Below, piece after piece: positions 62,350 through 64,000 of a stretch of 64,000 nucleotides of DNA; the stretch's first letter is position 1, and each line of letters opens with the position of its first letter. The position numbers and the translations under genes are program-made. The notes under the pieces are model-generated. The model saw nothing but the letters and a program-made list of their open reading frames with translations. It was not told where the DNA came from and searched no databases. The stretch comes from Pedobacter sp. MC2016-14 (GTDB taxonomy: Bacteria > Bacteroidota > Bacteroidia > Sphingobacteriales > Sphingobacteriaceae). Location: positions 1 through 64,000 of the forward strand of contig NZ_JAJMPA010000001.1 in NCBI RefSeq assembly GCF_020991475.1, in the 5' to 3' direction.

Positions 62350-63210
62350 ATGATAGCTACAGATTCCTTTTTAAATCAAAAGACAACCATAAACGTAAAG
62401 GGTAGATTAGTTGATTTAACAGAGCCGGCTGTGATGGCCATCTTAAACCTTACCCCAGATTCTTTTTATAAAAATAGCCGGGCGGCAGATGTAGAAGACG
62501 CGATAGTAAGAACGGAAAACTTTCTGAAAGAGGGGGCTACTTACATCGACCTGGGCGCTTATTCTTCCCGGCCGGGAGCGGTACACATCAGCGTACAGGA
62601 AGAAGTTGACCGCATGATTCCAGTGGTGGAAGCCTTACACAAAAACTTTCCCAATGCCATACTAACCGTAGATACCTTTAGAGCAGAAGTAGCACGTGAA
62701 AGCATTATGGCGGGTGCCCACATCATCAATGACATTGCCGCCGGAGAACTGGACGAGGCCATGTTTGAAACCGTGGCCGCATTACAAGTTCCTTACATGA
62801 TCATGCACATGAAAGGGACCCCCCAGAACATGCAACAGGAGCCTGCTTATGAAAACGTAACCCTGGAGGTAGTGGCTTACTTTATTGAAAAAACAGAACG
62901 GCTTAGACAGCTTGGCGTTAAAGATGTGATTTTAGATCCCGGCTTTGGTTTCGCAAAATCCCTGGAGCACAATTACGAGCTACTGAACCATATGGAAGAC
63001 CTAAAAATCTTTGGTCTGCCCTTCCTTGTTGGCTTTTCCCGCAAATCTATGGTAACTAAACCACTGGGCATTAAAGCTGCCGAAGCCCTAAATGGCACAT
63101 CAATCCTTAATACTATGGCTTTATTAAAAGGAGCCAGCATATTACGGGTTCATGATGTAAAAGCAGCCATGGAATGTATTACGCTGGTTCAAAAGCTACA
63201 GGAACGCTAA
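62350..63210 (+). CDS. folP: Dihydropteroate synthase
   Basis: A 286-residue TIM-barrel enzyme of folate synthesis that joins p-aminobenzoate to dihydropterin pyrophosphate. MAILNLTPDSFY is signature 1, YIDLGAYSSRPGA signature 2; VDTFRAEVA, INDIAAGE, MHMKGTPQNMQ and VGFSRKSM complete the active site. The ATG at 62350 is used; a TTG three codons earlier is less likely. TATTTTTG at 62336-62343 lies directly in front. The diadenylate cyclase gene follows 33 bases downstream, a common arrangement in Bacteroidota. Confidence 0.95.
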   Translation: MIATDSFLNQKTTINVKGRLVDLTEPAVMAILNLTPDSFYKNSRAADVEDAIVRTENFLKEGATYIDLGAYSSRPGAVHISVQEEVDRMIPVVEALHKNFPNAILTVDTFRAEVARESIMAGAHIINDIAAGELDEAMFETVAALQVPYMIMHMKGTPQNMQQEPAYENVTLEVVAYFIEKTERLRQLGVKDVILDPGFGFAKSLEHNYELLNHMEDLKIFGLPFLVGFSRKSMVTKPLGIKAAEALNGTSILNTMALLKGASILRVHDVKAAMECITLVQKLQER

Positions 63211-63243
63211 CATTTTCGTTAAAATGCTTAACTTGGCAACACG

Positions 63244-64000
63244 ATGAAAGCCTTTGACTTCGATTTCCTTAAAATAACGGTAACAGATGTGGTAGACATT
63301 ATTTTTGTCGCACTGCTCATCTATTACATCTATAACCTGATTAAAAACACCCTTGCCGTAAATCTTTTGCTGGGGATGTTTATCATTACCATCCTATGGT
63401 TTGTGGTCAAACAACTGCATATGGAGTTGCTAACAGCTATCATAGACAAGTTTATGAGTGTGGGCATTATAGCTCTGATCGTGATCTTTCAACCCGAAAT
63501 CCGAAGATTCCTGCTTCTACTTGGAAAGAATACTTTCCTTCAAAAGAATAAAGCCTGGTGGGGCTACTTATTTGGCAGTAAAAACGTAGAAAGGGATAAC
63601 CTGATGCGCATTAAACCTATTGTTGATGCCTGCAAAAGCATGAAGAAGTCAAGAACGGGTGCTTTAATTGTATTTGTAAAGTTTTATGACGACCAGCTTT
63701 TTGCCAATAGCTGTGAGGTCATGGAAGCCAAAATTTCCAAACGCCTGCTGGAAAGCATCTTTCAAAAAAATAGTCCCTTACATGATGGCGCAGTGGTTAT
63801 TGCGGAGAATAAAATCAAAAGCGCAAGCTGCATCCTTCCCCTTACAGATAACGATAAACTTCCCCCACAATTCGGCCTAAGGCACAGGGCTGGAATTGGC
63901 ATTTCAGAAACAACCGACGCCGTTGCGGTCATCGTATCCGAAGAAACCGGAGAAATTGCCTATGCAAAACAAGGCAGGGTAAGAATGAACGTATCTTTTG
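63244..64000 (+). CDS. cdaA: Diadenylate cyclase CdaA, 3' end outside the window
   Basis: A 252-residue partial frame starting MKAFDFDFLKITVTDVVDII and open to the window edge. Three N-terminal membrane helices (about 15-80) precede a DAC domain with the catalytic motifs DGA (181-183, in LHDGAVVI) and RHR (213-215, in RHRAGIGIS). It condenses two ATP to cyclic di-AMP, which controls osmotic and cell-wall balance. The missing part should be short, since CdaA proteins are usually about 260-280 residues. Confidence 0.93.
   Translation, partial: MKAFDFDFLKITVTDVVDIIFVALLIYYIYNLIKNTLAVNLLLGMFIITILWFVVKQLHMELLTAIIDKFMSVGIIALIVIFQPEIRRFLLLLGKNTFLQKNKAWWGYLFGSKNVERDNLMRIKPIVDACKSMKKSRTGALIVFVKFYDDQLFANSCEVMEAKISKRLLESIFQKNSPLHDGAVVIAENKIKSASCILPLTDNDKLPPQFGLRHRAGIGISETTDAVAVIVSEETGEIAYAKQGRVRMNVSF

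Overview
The window looks like a chromosomal segment of a Bacteroidota bacterium, most likely Sphingobacteriaceae close to Pedobacter. The evidence is the low-to-moderate GC content, promoters of the Bacteroidota type (TTG-N19/20-TAnnTTTG), few Shine-Dalgarno sequences, and families that are largely restricted to the phylum: DUF5686, BT_3928-type DoxX, DUF1599, the FecR / STN-TonB receptor system, an SDR-type threonine dehydrogenase and a DUF6266-like protein. The assignment is inferred from family content; no rRNA gene lies inside the window.

Layout. 1-600: two tandem leftward promoters with perfect spacing, which look like an rRNA operon promoter region whose genes would lie left of the window. 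0.6-11.2 kb: a CoA-binding protein, a FAD dehydrogenase, an OmpA lipoprotein, a lemA/TPM/TPM/NUDIX operon, dnaA with two DnaA-box-like sites upstream, a split acyl-CoA mutase large subunit and an IscA-type Fe-S protein. 11.3-20 kb: a lone MacB/FtsX-like permease, a nucleotide-sugar operon (UDP-xylose synthase, galE, a helical unknown, rfbB), KDO transferase, and a PRTase/ispH/hemH operon. 20-33 kb: rlmD, a possible 36-residue gene, a pheS/Rieske-like lipoprotein/TetR operon, a DUF5686 protein, both genes of threonine breakdown (kbl and an SDR tdh), a PepC-like protease, trhO, an esterase and yebC.

33.2-48.0 kb is the most distinctive region. It starts with a complete cell-surface signalling set (ECF sigma factor, FecR anti-sigma, STN-domain TonB receptor). 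This is followed by ten co-directional genes for redox-based sugar processing: a Tat-exported TIM barrel, a three-part GMC dehydrogenase (Tat-leader subunit 3, FAD subunit with a probable Fe-S cysteine cluster, lipoprotein cytochrome c), a Gfo/Idh/MocA dehydrogenase, a cytoplasmic TIM barrel, a DUF1080 (3-keto-disaccharide hydrolase family) protein, an NHS/MFS permease and two more Tat-exported TIM barrels. There is no SusD and no classical glycoside hydrolase. I read this as a sigma/anti-sigma controlled locus that imports a glycoside, oxidises it at C3 and cleaves the 3-keto-glycoside. The substrate is unknown.

48-64 kb: asd, dacB (PBP4), a GH20 hexosaminidase translationally coupled to truA, a leftward aroK/DppB-like permease/BT_3928/DUF1599 group with an M28 peptidase, a tandem pair of PqiA-like membrane proteins that both appear to start at TTG, 11-bp iteron-like repeats in front of an unusual DUF6266-like protein with a transposase-type C-terminal motif, then folP and the 5' part of the diadenylate cyclase gene cdaA, which runs off the right edge.
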